DNA from: Lantana camara
Taxonomy: Eukaryota; Streptophyta; Magnoliopsida; Lamiales; Verbenaceae
NCBI GenBank assembly: GCA_037501455.1
Contig: CM074858.1
Span: 102,706,001-102,770,000, forward strand
DNA length: 64,000 bases
Reading direction: 5' to 3'
Part shown: positions 1 through 13,087 of the stretch, one piece after another
Numbering within the stretch: position 1 is the stretch's first letter
Layout of the letters: every line of letters starts with the position of its first letter
The notes under the pieces: model-generated
What the model was told of the DNA's origin: nothing
The model's input: only the letters and a program-made list of their open reading frames with translations
Database searches by the model: none
Position numbers and translations under genes: made by a program

Positions 1-3000
1 GAGCCTATTGACTTTGGGCATTTCCAAAGTGGATCTGCTATATTCTCTGCTGATGTGACCCTCTTGTTTACACATCTCTTAGGAAAACACCTTTTCCTTA
101 TAAAGTGATTCGTAATCACGTGTTCAGTCTCTTGGTGAGATCTTGGTTCTCTTACTTGAGCAACAATCCATTTTATCATACAATATGATAAAGGAGTTGT
201 TTCATGCTAGGAACTTCATCTAACCAGTTAGATGGAGTTTCTTACCCAAACACTTAACTTAACGTTATATAATACGACTAAGTTCTCAACTACGATAGTC
301 GAGTTTTTACAATGTCCATCCTTGGAACCCCTTTCCAACACATTGCATTACCATTCTGGTAGAAGTTGTACCCTTTCAATGATTTCATAATCATCTATGT
401 TTGATGAAATAATTACATCAAAATATCCTTTCAATGATAAGATCTTTTGGGCTCTGTAAACTAATACATATCCTCATTTCTTCTCAAGTACTTTGAGGAC
501 ATCCTTTACAGAGATCTAATGACCTTCTCTGAGGTCATATTAGATTCGGCCCACTACGCTTAGTGTTGCGCCATATCAAGTCTAGTACATAACATTTCAT
601 ACATTATGCACCCTTTTACTTAAAGGGATTTTGGACATTCTAACTTTCTTAAAGTTATCTTAGGACACATACTCTTCAAAAGAGATGTTCCATTATCCCT
701 ACTAAACTCCTTTTAGTATTATGGTTATGTACTCATTTTGTGATAATCCTTTCATTCTCTTAGATCTATCTTCTATAGATCTGAATGTCGAGAATTTAGG
801 ATAATCACTAAGATCTTTCAGGTCAAATTGTTTCTTAAACAAGAATTGGTAACTTTCACGTCATCCTTGACATTCCTAATGAGAAGGATGTCATTTTCTA
901 AAGAACCAAAATTGACTCTTACATCACTAACTTTCTTATGTACACTTTTGAGACTTATTCGACTTCCATCTGTGTCAAACGATTTGACTATCCTATGGAA
1001 TCGAATTGTCTAACTCCTAGAAGCCTTTATCAATCCATATATTAACTTTAGGGATTTGCATACCTTATGCATACTCCCACTGAATATGAGATTTACAGAA
1101 ATACCTTATTTCAGTCTCTTTCAATCTCATATTGAACAAGATAGTTCTCATATTCATTTATCATATCTCATAGTCAGAATATGAGGATGTGGTAAACATA
1201 ATCCAAATGGACTTTTGCATTTCAATCGTCAAGAAGGTTGTAATGCTTTCCATTTACTCGAAGCTCCACGAGCTTGATCCTATCAGGTGGATCAACCAAG
1301 GTCAAAACTTGGTTTGAGTATATGGAATCCATATTGGATTTCAAGGCTTGCTTACACTACTCAGATTCCAAATCCGACAGTGTCTCCTCTTCAAGTAATT
1401 CCTTGGCTATCTAGAAACGCGTTCTAAACACGTCTTAAGAGAAGGGTTTCACAAGTGTACATGCTCTAAAATTTGGCTAAGTTTTATCAGATGGGCTCGT
1501 TTCCTCTATATGTGGTGTGGATATTTATTCTCAAATTTCTTTGAGGTCTGCTTGCTTGTCTTTCTTCTTCTATAGGAACGATTCCTTAAGAAAGATACAT
1601 TCCTTGAGACAAACAACCTTTGTCTAAGGGAATCGCAGAAATGATATCCAATATTGTTTGTATAAACTTGAACTCATTTTAAGCCTATCTCCCACTATCC
1701 TCTTTACTTAAGAGGATTCCACTAAATTCTTGCACAAGAATAATTAGGGAATTTAGTGTGCCACATTGCATAGTGTATCTAAAGGACTGATTTTGGAAGG
1801 TGCAAAATTCAAAATCTCTAACTGCATATTCTGGGAGTTTATTCCTAGAATGATTATAAGTCAGTAAAGTTTGCTATGGAATGGACCATATCCTATAAGG
1901 TTTCATTCCCTCATTCGGAAACACTAAGGTGTTCTCGAATTAGTTTACTGAGAGATAATCTTATTATTTCTAAGATGACTAAGGAATTCGTTGATAAGAT
2001 ATTGGCTATCTCGATCATATCGATTTGCCTATAACTTATGACTACTTCGGTTCCTAACCTCCTTTTGAAATTCTAAGAATTTCATATAAGTTTCGAATTT
2101 GTACTTTAACAAGTACATTCATTCATAATGATCAAACTGACGATTGTATCTAGTGCTTACATTAAGCATCTTACACTCATCAGCATGGATCGAAATCCAC
2201 TATAATTTTGGAACGTTCCATGTTTCACCTAAACAATGTTCCGGGAACGTTTTCCCTTTGAGATAGGATTCACAGGAAGTCAACTCTATAGGTTCATTTT
2301 CATAGAATGATCCTAAGGTGTCTGACTTGCTAATCCTTTTATATCTCAACGTTCCAAAGTAATTCGAAGCTTTGTCATCTCACTTACTTTTGTTATCTCG
2401 TTGTATGTTCAGAACATTAGTGCCTTGAGTCTTTGCACTACGGATTATGCAGAATTGACTCAAGACTAGTGAATTCTATTCCTAGTAGAATTACTAAACG
2501 AGGTAACATTTCAGAGTACTCATACTCTTCGCAGTTCCCTTTCAAAGTCCTTATTTGCTACCATAGAAGCAAACGTCCAATTTGATCTCTAGTGTCTTTT
2601 GGGCGTACCCCTTACATGCCCCTCCATTGGGCTCTTAAGGGTTTCTTCTTCTTTAGGCCTTCAAGCCTTTAACTTAGTGAGTTTAGAAGAAGAATTAACC
2701 ATCATAACCTTTTATTCCTTTTCAAGGATACTCTCAACCATTATCAACTAAATGATTAACTATGCCACATTAGCATCATTCTAGTTGAGCATAAGGGTTT
2801 GAATGATGGTGGAAGCAATGTAAGCAATCAGTGCATTTAGAACTCTTTTCTCGGTTAATGATCGAGACCACAAGATCTTCAAATAAGATCTTCAGACCTT
2901 GTTCGTGTGCACTTGTTTCCTCATTTGAAATATTGAATAATTCCATAATGTTATACCTTGTAACATTTTTATGAGGTAGTTCAATTGCTCGTAAGTGGTT

Positions 3001-3399
3001 TGGAGAAATCCATTCACCTCAGATCGCTTCTCTTTTGGCCCGGGTCGAATTTTCACAATTGAAAAGCTTCGGCCTTTGGAGAACGCCTTTCTCTATTCGG
3101 AATCTAAAACGAATTTTAGGGTTCGAAGCCAATTAGAGTTAGGTAGGACTTAGTCAACTTGTTTGACTTAAGGATGGATACTAGTGGGTTTGCATTTCAT
3201 ATTGTAGAGAATCACAGAACTACAACCTAAATGCTAAGCAGAGAAAATGTGAGCATGCTGAATTATAACGATATACAAAAGATAAGGTCTTTAATCTAAT
3301 GTAGCTCCCACTGTTTTTCAAAGATCTATAATTCCCAAAGATCTAAGAGGAACACGTTTCCCAATGGGTACTAAGATCCTAAGCATTTTACCTCGAACC

Positions 3400-3715
3400 C
3401 ACGACTCGCGGACATTCTAAGTAAAACCCTAGGTAGATACAACTTACCAATTCTAACACCTTTAGAACTCTTAGTAATTGTTTTGCATCACCTATCTTTC
3501 AATATGGACCCACGACTCGTGCGACATCCATATTTACTTAGGCGTTAAGCTAGACCCATCAATCATAAGATCATGATCAAAACTTAGTTCGAACGACCCA
3601 CGACTCGCGGACATCACCCTTGCCAAAATTAACCACGAAATATTGATCATTTAAAATGATCAATTAGGTAACTAGGAACTAATAAGCTCCACTAGCTATC
3701 CCACGACTCGCGGAC
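3400..3715. repeat. Four interspersed copies of a CCACGACTCGCGGACA motif
   Basis: The motif CCCACGACTCGCGGACA or a close variant occurs near 3402, 3510, 3597 and 3701, about 90-110 bp apart, in otherwise unrelated AT-rich sequence of the retroelement interior. I know of no function for it. Confidence 0.7.
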
Positions 3716-4892
3716 AATAACTAGCTTTACTTACTAAACTTAAAACCTATTGATGGAATGCTAGGAATTTAATTCAAAATTTGCATCTCGAATTAAATAC
3801 CTATTATTCGAAATGAGCTTAATATTTAATGGGAATTTTCGAATCAACCGAAGAGTTGTTCGGTTCGACCTCACCAACATATATGTTATCCAATTTGATT
3901 AGTCTTGATTAATGCAAGTACAACTTAAATGCATTTCAAACAAGCACATAAACAGATAACATGTCCTAGCATGATACTAACATGAGATGATCATGGGTTC
4001 TACCTATCTTATGCGTGATATGTGGGAGCCACTCCACAATCACAAGTTCTAACATACATGCCACATAAACAGTTTAAATCACATAAGGGAAAGCGGTAAC
4101 AAAATACGAGCCCTATCTCTATTACATTTAACAATTGAGATTCCCCTCCCTAACATTTTGAGGGGTCTTCACTTATGGCCTCCTTGTTACTTGAATGTGG
4201 TCCATCTTACTCCATGGGTGCATTGTCTCCAAAATGAAAATAAAACCTCACCACCTATCTCTACTCTCAAATTACAATAAAAAGAAAAAGACATAAAGTA
4301 ATAAGGCTCAATCTTCATATTGGCCCTAGACAATTACACGGGGCATACCCCGGCCTCAAAACAGTAATATGGAAAGCCACATAATAAATCACATAACAGT
4401 ACGCACATAAGTGAGGCTCCAACCTCAATTGAAAAACGCAACTATAAGGCTCCAACCCCAATTTAAACCATCCATGTGCACAAAATAAAACCATACATAA
4501 GTCTAAACCCACGATCACCTAACATGCTTAAAATGCAAGAATTTAAATTTACCAATAAATTTAAAATTCCTTTAACTTTAAGTTCGACTAACTCAAAGTA
4601 ATCTGAAAAACAGTTCCTTGTTCAAGAATAATTTCAAAATCAAAAGCTAGAATCTGATAAAATTCAAGTTAATTCAAAAATTAACAATTTTATTAAAATC
4701 ATTATTTCAAAAATAATAATTATACTTTTCCCGAAAAATTAAAATTGACTTTGATTCCCGAAATTCCCAAATTATAATTTTATTTCAAAATTTAAATTTT
4801 TTTCAGTAAAAAAGATTTTTAAAATAATTTTAAAATAAAATTTGGGCCAAAAACACGAAAAGTCGCATCGCGTCACAGGGGTGTGCGGGCAT

Positions 4893-5094
4893 GTGCGGGC
4901 AGTCCCGCACAGGGGCGTGCGGGCGATCACGCACAGCCCCGCGCAGACGCGTGCTGGCAGTCCCGCACTGGGCTGGGCGGACGCGTGCGGGCAGTCCCGC
5001 ACAGGCTGTTCCGGACGCGTGCGGGCAGTCCCGCACAGGGGTGTGCGGGTGATCCCGCACAGGCTGTTCCGGACGCGTGCGGGCAGTCCCGCAC
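4893..5094 (-). repeat. Array of seven GC-rich hairpins in the element leader
   Basis: Seven units of the form GTGCGGG-CAGT-CCCGCAC (small variants) start near 4893, 4917, 4951, 4985, 5019, 5043 and 5077. Each is an inverted repeat with a stem of about 7 bp and a loop of about 4 bases. Linkers such as CAGGCTGTTCCGGACGC recur between them. The block is strongly GC-rich in an AT-rich neighbourhood and lies about 320-520 nt downstream of the primer binding site. In a retroelement this is where dimerisation and packaging signals are expected, but that role is inference. Overlapping reading frames of 100-135 codons here are by-products of the repeat. Confidence 0.8.
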
Positions 5095-5412
5095 AAGCTG
5101 TTCCGGACCCGTCCGCTTGCGGCGACGACGAGCGACAAACTCGCTTGGTCCTCGTCGTCCCGCACCGTTTTCCGTACAAAATTTTCAGAAAAATTTGTAT
5201 CTCGATTCGGGAATCAAAATCGCGATTTTAATAAATCTAAAATAAAACCCCTTTTTTTTTCAGAAAACGATTTTCTCAATTTATCAGAAAACCTCTCAGA
5301 TTCAAAAGCTCAGATTACGATACAAATTCAAGAATACCTAACTGTAACTCAGATTCAAGAATTTCTCAAAATTCAGTTTAATTGAGACGAATCAAAAACA
5401 CGATTAACGAGG

Positions 5413-5426
5413 TGGCTCTGATACCA
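5413..5426 (-). other. Primer binding site (initiator tRNA-Met type)
   Basis: Read on the minus strand this is TGGTATCAGAGCCA, the usual plant primer site complementary to the 3' end of initiator tRNA-Met. It lies two bases inside the LTR edge, which fixes element orientation as minus. Confidence 0.9.
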
Positions 5427-5428
5427 CT

Positions 5429-7709
5429 TGTTGGAAAACAAGAATCAGAAAGCAGCGGAAATTTAAAAATTTTTCCAACAAAAGGATCTTGGACTCGCAA
5501 TCGTGTATCCAAATTCGTAGAGATCAAGAAACTCACTTGGGTAGTAGCTTTCTTGACACGTTTTGAGCCGCCCTCAAACGCGCTTCATGCGGTAATGGCA
5601 ACCCGTTCCTCGAAAGTCTCTTTCTACTTCAGAATCCATTGTAGGGATAACAATCCACACCAACCTAGATTCAATTCATGTTAGGGAAGTTCTTAACAAT
5701 ATAACATAAAGAAAGAAACATGAAACGAGAAAAGCAGGATTGAAACTCCCTTCGAAAACCAGTTTTGCGAAAGTAGAAAACTTCCAGTCACAAAACCCTC
5801 GTGAAAAAATTCATCCTTCAGGATATGGACGAACGGTTTTCGCCATCTTCTTTGGTTCGATTTTTTCATTCGTTTCATGTCGGGTTCAGAATCGTTTCAT
5901 CATCCCTTCTGATCGTTTTGCTTGATCCCCACTTTTTGGTAAAGCTCGAATCTTCGAAACTTCTAACTTGAAGCTCTCTAGAGATAGTCCACCAACTTGG
6001 CTACAATCTAACTAGTAAGGATGCTAGTTCTCTAGTCAGTGTTTAGGCTTAACCTAGGGTTTTTATTTATCTTGGAGAAAGGATGGTGTTCAACACATGA
6101 ACCAAAAGAATTGTCAATTAGCTCTAAGGGGAGCTCGAGCTCCCCTATTTATAAGAGGGGAGGACCGAAAATTCCTAGTCCTTAATAGGCTAGGATTTTG
6201 GTCTCTCTCTCTCCTATTACTTGATCATCAAGTAATTTTGACTTTGACTTTGAATTCTAATTCAAATCAACTTTCAAGAGAGCTAAAAATATCCAAACTA
6301 TTTTTGGATAATTTTATACTTTATTTATTTAAAATAAATAACTTATTTTATCTAATTAATTAATTCATAATTAATTAACTAGATTATTTTTCTCCAAAAT
6401 AAGACTTTTTTTTTTAATTCAAAATTAAACCAAAGTCTATTAAATAATTAACAAATTAATTATTTAATATATTATTAAACAATCACGTGTGGCACACGTG
6501 TCACAATGACACGTGTCCAGTCACGTGACCCACACGTGTGGTTTCACACGTGTGGAACCCTCTAGGCTCGATTAACTCGTTTAATCATTTTAAAGCCTCA
6601 ACTCATGTAACCAAGTTGTTGTGTGTGACCCTCTAGGTTCTCAATTCAATTAGCAGTGACCTTAATTAATTAATTCACTAATTAATTAATCAGTCCACAG
6701 ATTAAACAACCATAGTCTAGCAACAGGTGTTTAACCCCTAGCTGAATTGGAATGTTCGGATTCGACAGAACCTTTAAGTCATTGATTCATGTGAGATACA
6801 ATCCTCCTACTTACTATCTCTCAACCAAGATCTAGGGTAAGGGAATAATCAGAACCCTAATAATCTGGTCTTAAAGCTAAGTGCATTTCATATCCATTTG
6901 ATCTCAATCCAAGAAACCCTTTTCTTGATGTCTTGATCTACTGCCTTGGCCAAGGACTCCATATGGCATATGAATGACTTACACAATAAGAGATCACCTT
7001 GCATATGCAAGTGTAGGTCCTTTCTTGATTCTCATTCACTTTCATGAGTCACTTGTGCAGCCCCAGCATAAGCCTTGAATCAGTTGTCTAAGGCGACACC
7101 CTTTAAAGCTTATACCAAAGACTACAGAGTTAACTCATAAAGTAACATGGAACCTCAAGTCTAAGGATCAATTAATCACATCAATGACTCGTGAGATATT
7201 TCCTAATCTGGAAGTTTCCATTTCCTGAAATAGAAACTTCCTTTCCCATTTAGGAATGTTCTCACACGGGGCACCTCTGTGAACTTACTTATTAAAGTAA
7301 GCACCCTCATGTATCACGCACGTATCAACTATACACTTTGCACCTCCATGAAACAAGGTGGTCCTTTTTAAGGGCGTGATCCCACAAGCAAGCCTTAGAG
7401 GAGTCAGGTTGACACTCCCACTGTCTGTAGGACTCATCGGCTTGGAGTATTTTACTAATCATGACTTATGTGATATAGGGCTCGTTTCATGAACCATTTC
7501 ACCTAAATGGTAGAGTCCTAAAGTCATCAGGATTAGGGGAGTTCTCATACATGCACAGCTAAAGTAAACGCATACCAAACAAGAGCATATAAAGAAGTGT
7601 TTGCCTATGATATTAATCAATCGTATATTATTCAAAGATTGTCCGTGATACTAGGAAAGTCCCAAAACGGATTATGACTAATCGGCTTTCTAGGGCACTA
7701 TTCCTAACA
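5429..7709 (-). repeat. 5' LTR of the LARD-like element
   Basis: The boundaries are defined by comparison with the solo LTR at 17647-19587, which has the same termini on the opposite strand (TGTTAGGAATAGTGCCC at the start, TTTTCCAACA at the end). This copy is about 340 bp longer; the extra sequence lies near its 3' part (about 5500-6000). It contains CACGTG-rich direct repeats around 6485-6560 and AT-rich blocks around 6300-6480. The first base outside the LTR at right is 7710. Confidence 0.85.
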
Positions 7710-8698
7710 CTTGGAAGGACGCTTGCTTGGTTATACCTTATAGCGCTCGGGGTCGGAGGTGAGTGGTATTCTGGGAAAGCAAGGGCTGACGAATAGTCCC
7801 TCAAAATGTTCCCATGTGTTGGACTTGATTACTAAGGCTCCGAGGAGGTTTCGGAGTTGAGGTTTTCTTGGGAGAGGCCGGTTTCATGGACCTGTCTCTT
7901 CAACTTGTAAGGATATTCGGGGACTGTACACCTTCGTCATCAACGGTGTAAGGATGGATCGGTTTGATTTACTTTGGTTTGGGAAGTAAGAACGGAGTGA
8001 TCATACTCGCCGAGCCGGTTGTGTGTAGTTATGATCTATGATTTACAAAACCTTGCATTATTTCGAAAACCTAACGGATCATGAACACCTTGGATTTTGC
8101 ATGCATTGAACCCTTATACATTCTTATGTATAACTCTTTTTCTCACCGGTTTCTTTTGAACTGACTCCTTTACCCTTCGTGTCCATAGGTTGCTTTTGAG
8201 GTCAAGCTAGGCGGGGTCGTGTCTTGAGAGTCGTTGTTGAGTGTAGCTTGTGCTTTTGTTTATGCCTGTAGCATACTCTCTTGTTATGTTTCGTTTAATT
8301 ACTTTTGGATTATTTAGCATGTATATGATGGATATACCTTGTTAGTTGGACCTTGCAGGTCATTAGGTTGATCTATATCCCGTATTTTGAGCAATTACGT
8401 GCTGGACCGCGATGGTCTTTTGTTTGATGGTTAGATTTTGTCTTTTTGTATTATTTTACTTGAGAAAGTTTATGAAGTGAAGACTTGGCTATGTTGAATC
8501 CTTATACTTGTTGTATGCTTTAAGTTTCCGCTTTATTATTGTGTTTGTTTTAATTTGTTGTTACGAGTCTCGTACCCCCTAGCTAGGTTGTCTGTTTGTC
8601 ACCGTTTGCTTCGAGCTTGGTGGGCATATGGACGACGGTTCTATATACAAGCTAGCGTAGCGCGGGATAGGCGTGGATGCCCTCGTCGGGGCGTTACA
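7710..8698 (+). repeat. 3' part of a long LTR, family with TGTAACGCCCC start
   Basis: This stretch ends in GGGGCGTTACA, like the other members of this LTR family in the window (8933-11591, 23338-26981, 47288-50999). It shares family landmarks with them, for example GGGAAAGCAAGGGCTGAC, which appears in reverse complement near 9883 in the next copy. Its 5' part is missing at left because the LARD-like element begins at 7709, so that element apparently inserted into it. Confidence 0.7.
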
Positions 8699-8932
8699 TT
8701 GAAGCTGCAAATAAAAGTAAGAGTTATACTATGAATGGGGTCAAAATCTGTTTTATGATGAGACGTTAGCAATGTGTCTTTGGAGATCCCAACTAATTGA
8801 ATACTATCGTGTGGCCGCGATTAGAGGAAACAGGTTATTCCTTAAAAATATTCATGAACAGGACATGACATATGGCCGTAAAGTGTCAACCCGACAGGTT
8901 GCTAAAACTCTTTGTGATATGTTGTTACTAAT
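8699..8932. other. Unassigned sequence split by a solo LTR
   Basis: With the solo LTR at 8933-11591 and one CTAAT copy removed, this joins 11597 onward. I recognise no gene in it. It may be the internal 3' end of a degraded retroelement, because a purine-rich TTTGTGAGGGA occurs at 11752-11762, followed by a TGTTAG start. Confidence 0.4.
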
Positions 8933-11591
8933 TGTAGCACCCTAAACCCCAGGACACTACATCCCCCGCACTATAGTCTCGATCCACGTATGAAATGGAA
9001 AATCCATACATAAACCAAACTATAGCGAACGGGTGACAATAAAAATGACGAGCTAGGCGGGACACTCCCCAACATAAATAAATCCAACATGAATTCAAAA
9101 GCGGAAGCAATAACTCAAATATACATATAGGTACCATATTTATCGAATAGATACGTATAGATACCAACTTAACTATCAATACGTTATCATCTCTTAATAA
9201 TATACATATTCAGGTATTCAAAATGTACTAACAACGATCATAACATGAGGTACCAAAAAGTGCTATACATGAAGGTACAATACTAGACCCGTGAGAATGC
9301 AAAACTCGACCGGACACCCGCCTAGCACGACCAAGCGCTCAAGTACCTGAACAGTGAAGTATCAGTCTACCGAAGACTGAGTGAGGGGCAATAAATATAT
9401 ATAACACACATCACATTCAAGTTGTAGCCTCGGGTGAAAACTTTGGAAGTGAAATAGATATATAGTTCAAGAAACTCGTTCTTTACCCGAGATTACAACT
9501 AATCATTTTAACAGTTTAACTTGATCATTTCATGAACATGTGACCCCGGCGAGCAGGGGCGACTCTCCAACCTTTACACCAACGTGACAATACGTGCTTG
9601 CTTTATCAATTAAATACATGATCATACAATTCCACTTAGTGCTCACATAGACAGTTTCATGCTTGAAATCATGCAATAACCCGAGGATAACCCGACATGC
9701 CGGATTAATCCCCAGTCTCCTTCTTCCTCCGGGTGATAGTGAGTTTGCAAGGCTCAACTATCCACGACATGTTGTGTGTAGGGGACATGACCCCCTAGAC
9801 ACGGAACTCCTTCCACCACTAATCTCCTAGTGGCTTCGAGGGTGATCCCACCAATGTGAGGATAATTCAGGAGTTACCCGTCAGCCCTTGCTTTCCCGGT
9901 TGGCTCAAGAATTACCCTCGGGCCCACGTGCAATCATGTACTCGCCAACTTGCTTGAAATTCATGACAATCATTGCTTGCATGCTTGAAACATTTATAAT
10001 TTGGAAAACGTTTATATATATAATAGGTTTTGGCCAAAAAGGACACATAAAGGTTATAGGGTTCGGTTTACCTAAAACAAAACCTCACCTTTCTTACAAA
10101 ATACAATGAGGATATGCTCTACGGAGCCTGCTCCTCGTCCACAACTTCGTAACCTGTGCAAACACGACGTGTATACGTGAGACATGACCTAAAATGGACC
10201 AAATATTACGAACGGCGGAAATGTATCGAGATGACGAGGAAAATGAAATGTGGCATGATAACATGTTGTTTCAGTACATATTAGCACATATAATAGCAAT
10301 TCGGGGTCAAAGAAGTCGTCGGATCGAGGGGCTAAAAACGTAATTTTATGCAGAAACTTTTGTTCTGCATTCCAGGTGGGAACGGCCGTTCCGGACCCCT
10401 TTGAAAAATGGGAACGGTCGTTCCCATGAATCCCCAAAACGCGCCAACGATTTTAAAAATAAAAGCGCGCCTTTTAGCTGGGAACGGCCCTTCTGGCACC
10501 AAGGCCAAAAAGGGAACGGCCGTTCCCATGCTCGGCCGCCTAGTTCATTTGAAAAGGTGGGAACGCCCGTTCCCACAATGCCTTGAGGCTGGGAACGATC
10601 GTTCCCAGTTTCTGCAACTTACAAAACAGAGCAAAAACAGGGGAGGCTTACGGGAATGCATCACAACAACAACAAAACTCCAATTTTGATCAACAAAACC
10701 AAGATTTTCTGGGAATATGATGCATATATGTTCAAGAAATGATAACCTAACACTTAAACACTTAGGTCATGAAATATCATCAAGGTTTTCAAGTTTCATG
10801 CTCATGCTCCTCTTGATCAACCAAGCTCAATCTCCCAACAAATTCATGAATAAATCATGCTATAATTCAACATATATTCACCTAATCATACTTCCAACTA
10901 GAATTAATCCATCTAACACATAATCCTCAAACCCTAGCTATGTCAAATATGATCAAACTCATCAATTCATGCAAACACCAACCTTGAAGATGAAAATATG
11001 GAGAAAATAGATGATGATGATGATCAACTCCCAAAGTTTGGCAAATTTCTTGAAATTCTTGAAGAAAATGATAAAATTCTCTTTCCTTTTCCTTGCTTCT
11101 TGATACCGAGAGAGAGAGAGAGCAAGTTGTTGGGAAATTTTTGGATTGAAAATGGATCAAGGAAGCATAGAGAAGCCATATTACGTGATTCATCATCCTT
11201 GATTTTAGTGAAATGTGGAATTTGCAATTGGATCCTTCACTTTATGAAATCATGCAATCAAGTATGCAATATTTTGAAATATGTACCATTAAGTCCTTGG
11301 AATACTATGCAATTAAGTTCCTAGAATTTCAAGAATTATTCAACTAAGGACAATTTGGTAATTTGGAAGCACTCTCGATTAATGTTTCATGAAATAAATA
11401 TTTTCCGTGTCATTAAATAATATTTTCAATGATATGAATTCACGTAATTCACATAAAATAATGTTTCGTGAATTTTATAAAATATGGATGCCACGTAATA
11501 ATATTATAAAATTAAAGAATTAAAATAAAACCTACGCTCAAAACGCACACGTGGCGTGCTTACCTGTTCATCCGAAAACCGGGGCGTTACA
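8933..11591 (-). mobile_element. Solo LTR (2659 bp) with CTAAT target duplication
   Basis: Minus-strand ends are TGTAACGCCCCGG (at 11591) and GGGTGCTACA (at 8933). CTAAT flanks it on both sides (8928-8932 and 11592-11596), so it is a complete LTR left by recombination between two LTRs, with no internal region. The 3' terminal part matches the other three family members in layout (GTCCCGCCTAGC..., CACCCGTTCGC..., TATGGATT.TCCATTTCATA...). Long LTRs with these ends are typical of Ty3/gypsy elements; the lineage is inference. Confidence 0.85.
10378..10608. repeat. Cluster of six GGGAACG-CGTTCCC palindromes
   Basis: Near-perfect palindromes occur at about 10378-10394, 10409-10426, 10479-10496 (degenerate), 10512-10527, 10557-10576 and 10589-10608. 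The last is a perfect 20-bp palindrome, CTGGGAACGATCGTTCCCAG. Central bases vary (GGCC, GGTC, GCCC, GATC) while the arms GGGAAC/GTTCCC are kept. The cluster lies about 0.98-1.21 kb from the LTR 5' end. Confidence 0.85.
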
Positions 11592-11596
11592 CTAAT

Positions 11597-13087
11597 GGCT
11601 CTGTCACATCCAAGGTGCCAAAATCAAGGTGAAAAATTCCATTTGTTCCTATGACAGTAAAGTTGGATAACTTAGGTAGCGGTTCAAACCAGAAGGTACC
11701 ATTCTACTGAAAGCATATTACTATAATTTTGATGGCCTTTATACTATGGATTTGTGAGGGATTGTTAGAATTTGACGTTATGGATAATTTTATTCTTTGA
11801 GGGATACCAAATTCCTTGGTAGGAAAATTTATTGAATAAAGTCCATAAACCAATAATAAATAAATTGAAAGCAATAAAGACTGGAACTTTGTTGTATATT
11901 ATAATCCACATGATATATTAAGATGTTTGTATTTTATATTTGTAATTAAGTGTTGTATATTATGCTATACACTAAGGATTGCATATTGGTAAATATAAAC
12001 ATGAGTTTTATTGTTGGACATCTAGTTTGAATTTGAAATAAAGTTGATACCAGACAGGTACAATGTTAATTGTATGGCGTTAAAGGCCTTGTTCATGTGC
12101 TGGTATTTGTTACAAAACGTTCCAGACGTTTTTGCGAGTTTATTTTTGTATTATAGTTGTATTAATTGTGAGGTTATGGCGTGCCATAACCAAGACAATT
12201 ATTAGCCATGTATGTCATGATTTATGCCCTATAAATTTGCAGTTCCAGACCAGAGAGAGAGAGAGAGAACTATGTAAAATGTGGTGAATTAGGAAGAGTT
12301 AGAAGTCTAGATAGATTTCTGGTTTGGTACTGAAAAATAAACTCTAGTACGAAACACACACGCACTGGTACTTGTGAGTTCAGTCAGAAAACATACTTCC
12401 ACACACATAACATGTTTTCTGAAGTACCAACCAGACACCAAACTCTCTCATAAGAGCCCTGGTTAGTAGCCGAAATGAGATTCTCATGAAATCGTGCGTA
12501 TCTGTGATTCAGAAATCTCTGGACTATCTTATCTTGGAAGGATCAGTTTCGTGACAACCCAACGCACCGGTAGTGGGGCGATTACTTCTTTAAAGAAAGT
12601 CGGTATTTGCCACGATTCAGTCATATCAAACGATAAGTTTCTCGGTTTATCTTTTATAGTATTGTTCTGATTTTCATTATCATGTGAATATGTTTCTGGT
12701 ACATTACTGACATTTTTCCTCATATTGTTCTGCACTCTACTGGAACTTACACTATGATAAGTATGCAAGATCTGTATTTTGGTTATTCCACTGGTATATT
12801 GAGCATGTATGTTGTTGGTACTTACATCTCAATAGGTATGTTTTGGTATGATTTTGGTACTTATGTTTTAAATCACTTATCTATAATGTATATCATATGT
12901 ATATTGCAAAATCTGATTATCCATCATATTTAATAATCTGATACTACCACAAAATTGATTTCCGACAAAAGATTTACCACTCATATCCACTGATGGTTTA
13001 ATGATTTTGATTCCCAAAGAAAACAATGATGATTGATATTATTGTGTATAATTATAACTTTTAAATAAGCTAAAGTACCTTTAAGTT
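11597..13087 (+). other. Degraded repeat, possible copia-type LTR start at 11763
   Basis: A polypurine-like TTTGTGAGGGA is followed at 11763 by TGTTAGAATTTGACG, which looks like a 3' LTR start. Downstream text around 12540-12640 (CACCGGTAGTGGGGCG, CTTTAAAGAAAGT) resembles the R/U5 portion of copia LTRs as I remember them. I cannot locate the LTR end or a second copy, so this is tentative. No gene is seen. GA repeats lie at 12250-12266. Confidence 0.35.

Larger units (their letters stand above)
1..7709 (-). mobile_element. Large non-coding LTR retrotransposon (LARD-like), left end outside window
   Basis: On the minus strand the element starts with a 2281-bp LTR (5429-7709, TGTTAGGAAT...CCAACA). 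Two bases later comes a primer binding site, and then more than 5.4 kb of internal sequence that leaves the window on the left. I find no gag, protease, integrase or reverse transcriptase reading frame in 1-5400 on either strand. The longest frames are short and fall in the GC-rich hairpin array. A long LTR, a primer site and a non-coding interior fit a large retrotransposon derivative that relies on a partner for proteins. A solo LTR of the same family lies at 17647-19587. Its copia or gypsy parentage cannot be told from this portion. Confidence 0.75.

Noticed and set aside
4772..5245. Overlapping open frames of 100-135 codons on both strands
   Set aside because: They coincide with the GC-rich hairpin array; the translated sequence is a low-complexity repeat in every frame.
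10378..10608. CRISPR-like array
   Set aside because: Units are palindromes with irregular spacing inside a plant LTR, with no unique spacers of constant length.
10332..10689. Short open frames with repeated GNGRSH / ERPFP text
   Set aside because: Products of the palindromic GGGAACGGCCGTTCCC units in an LTR, not proteins.
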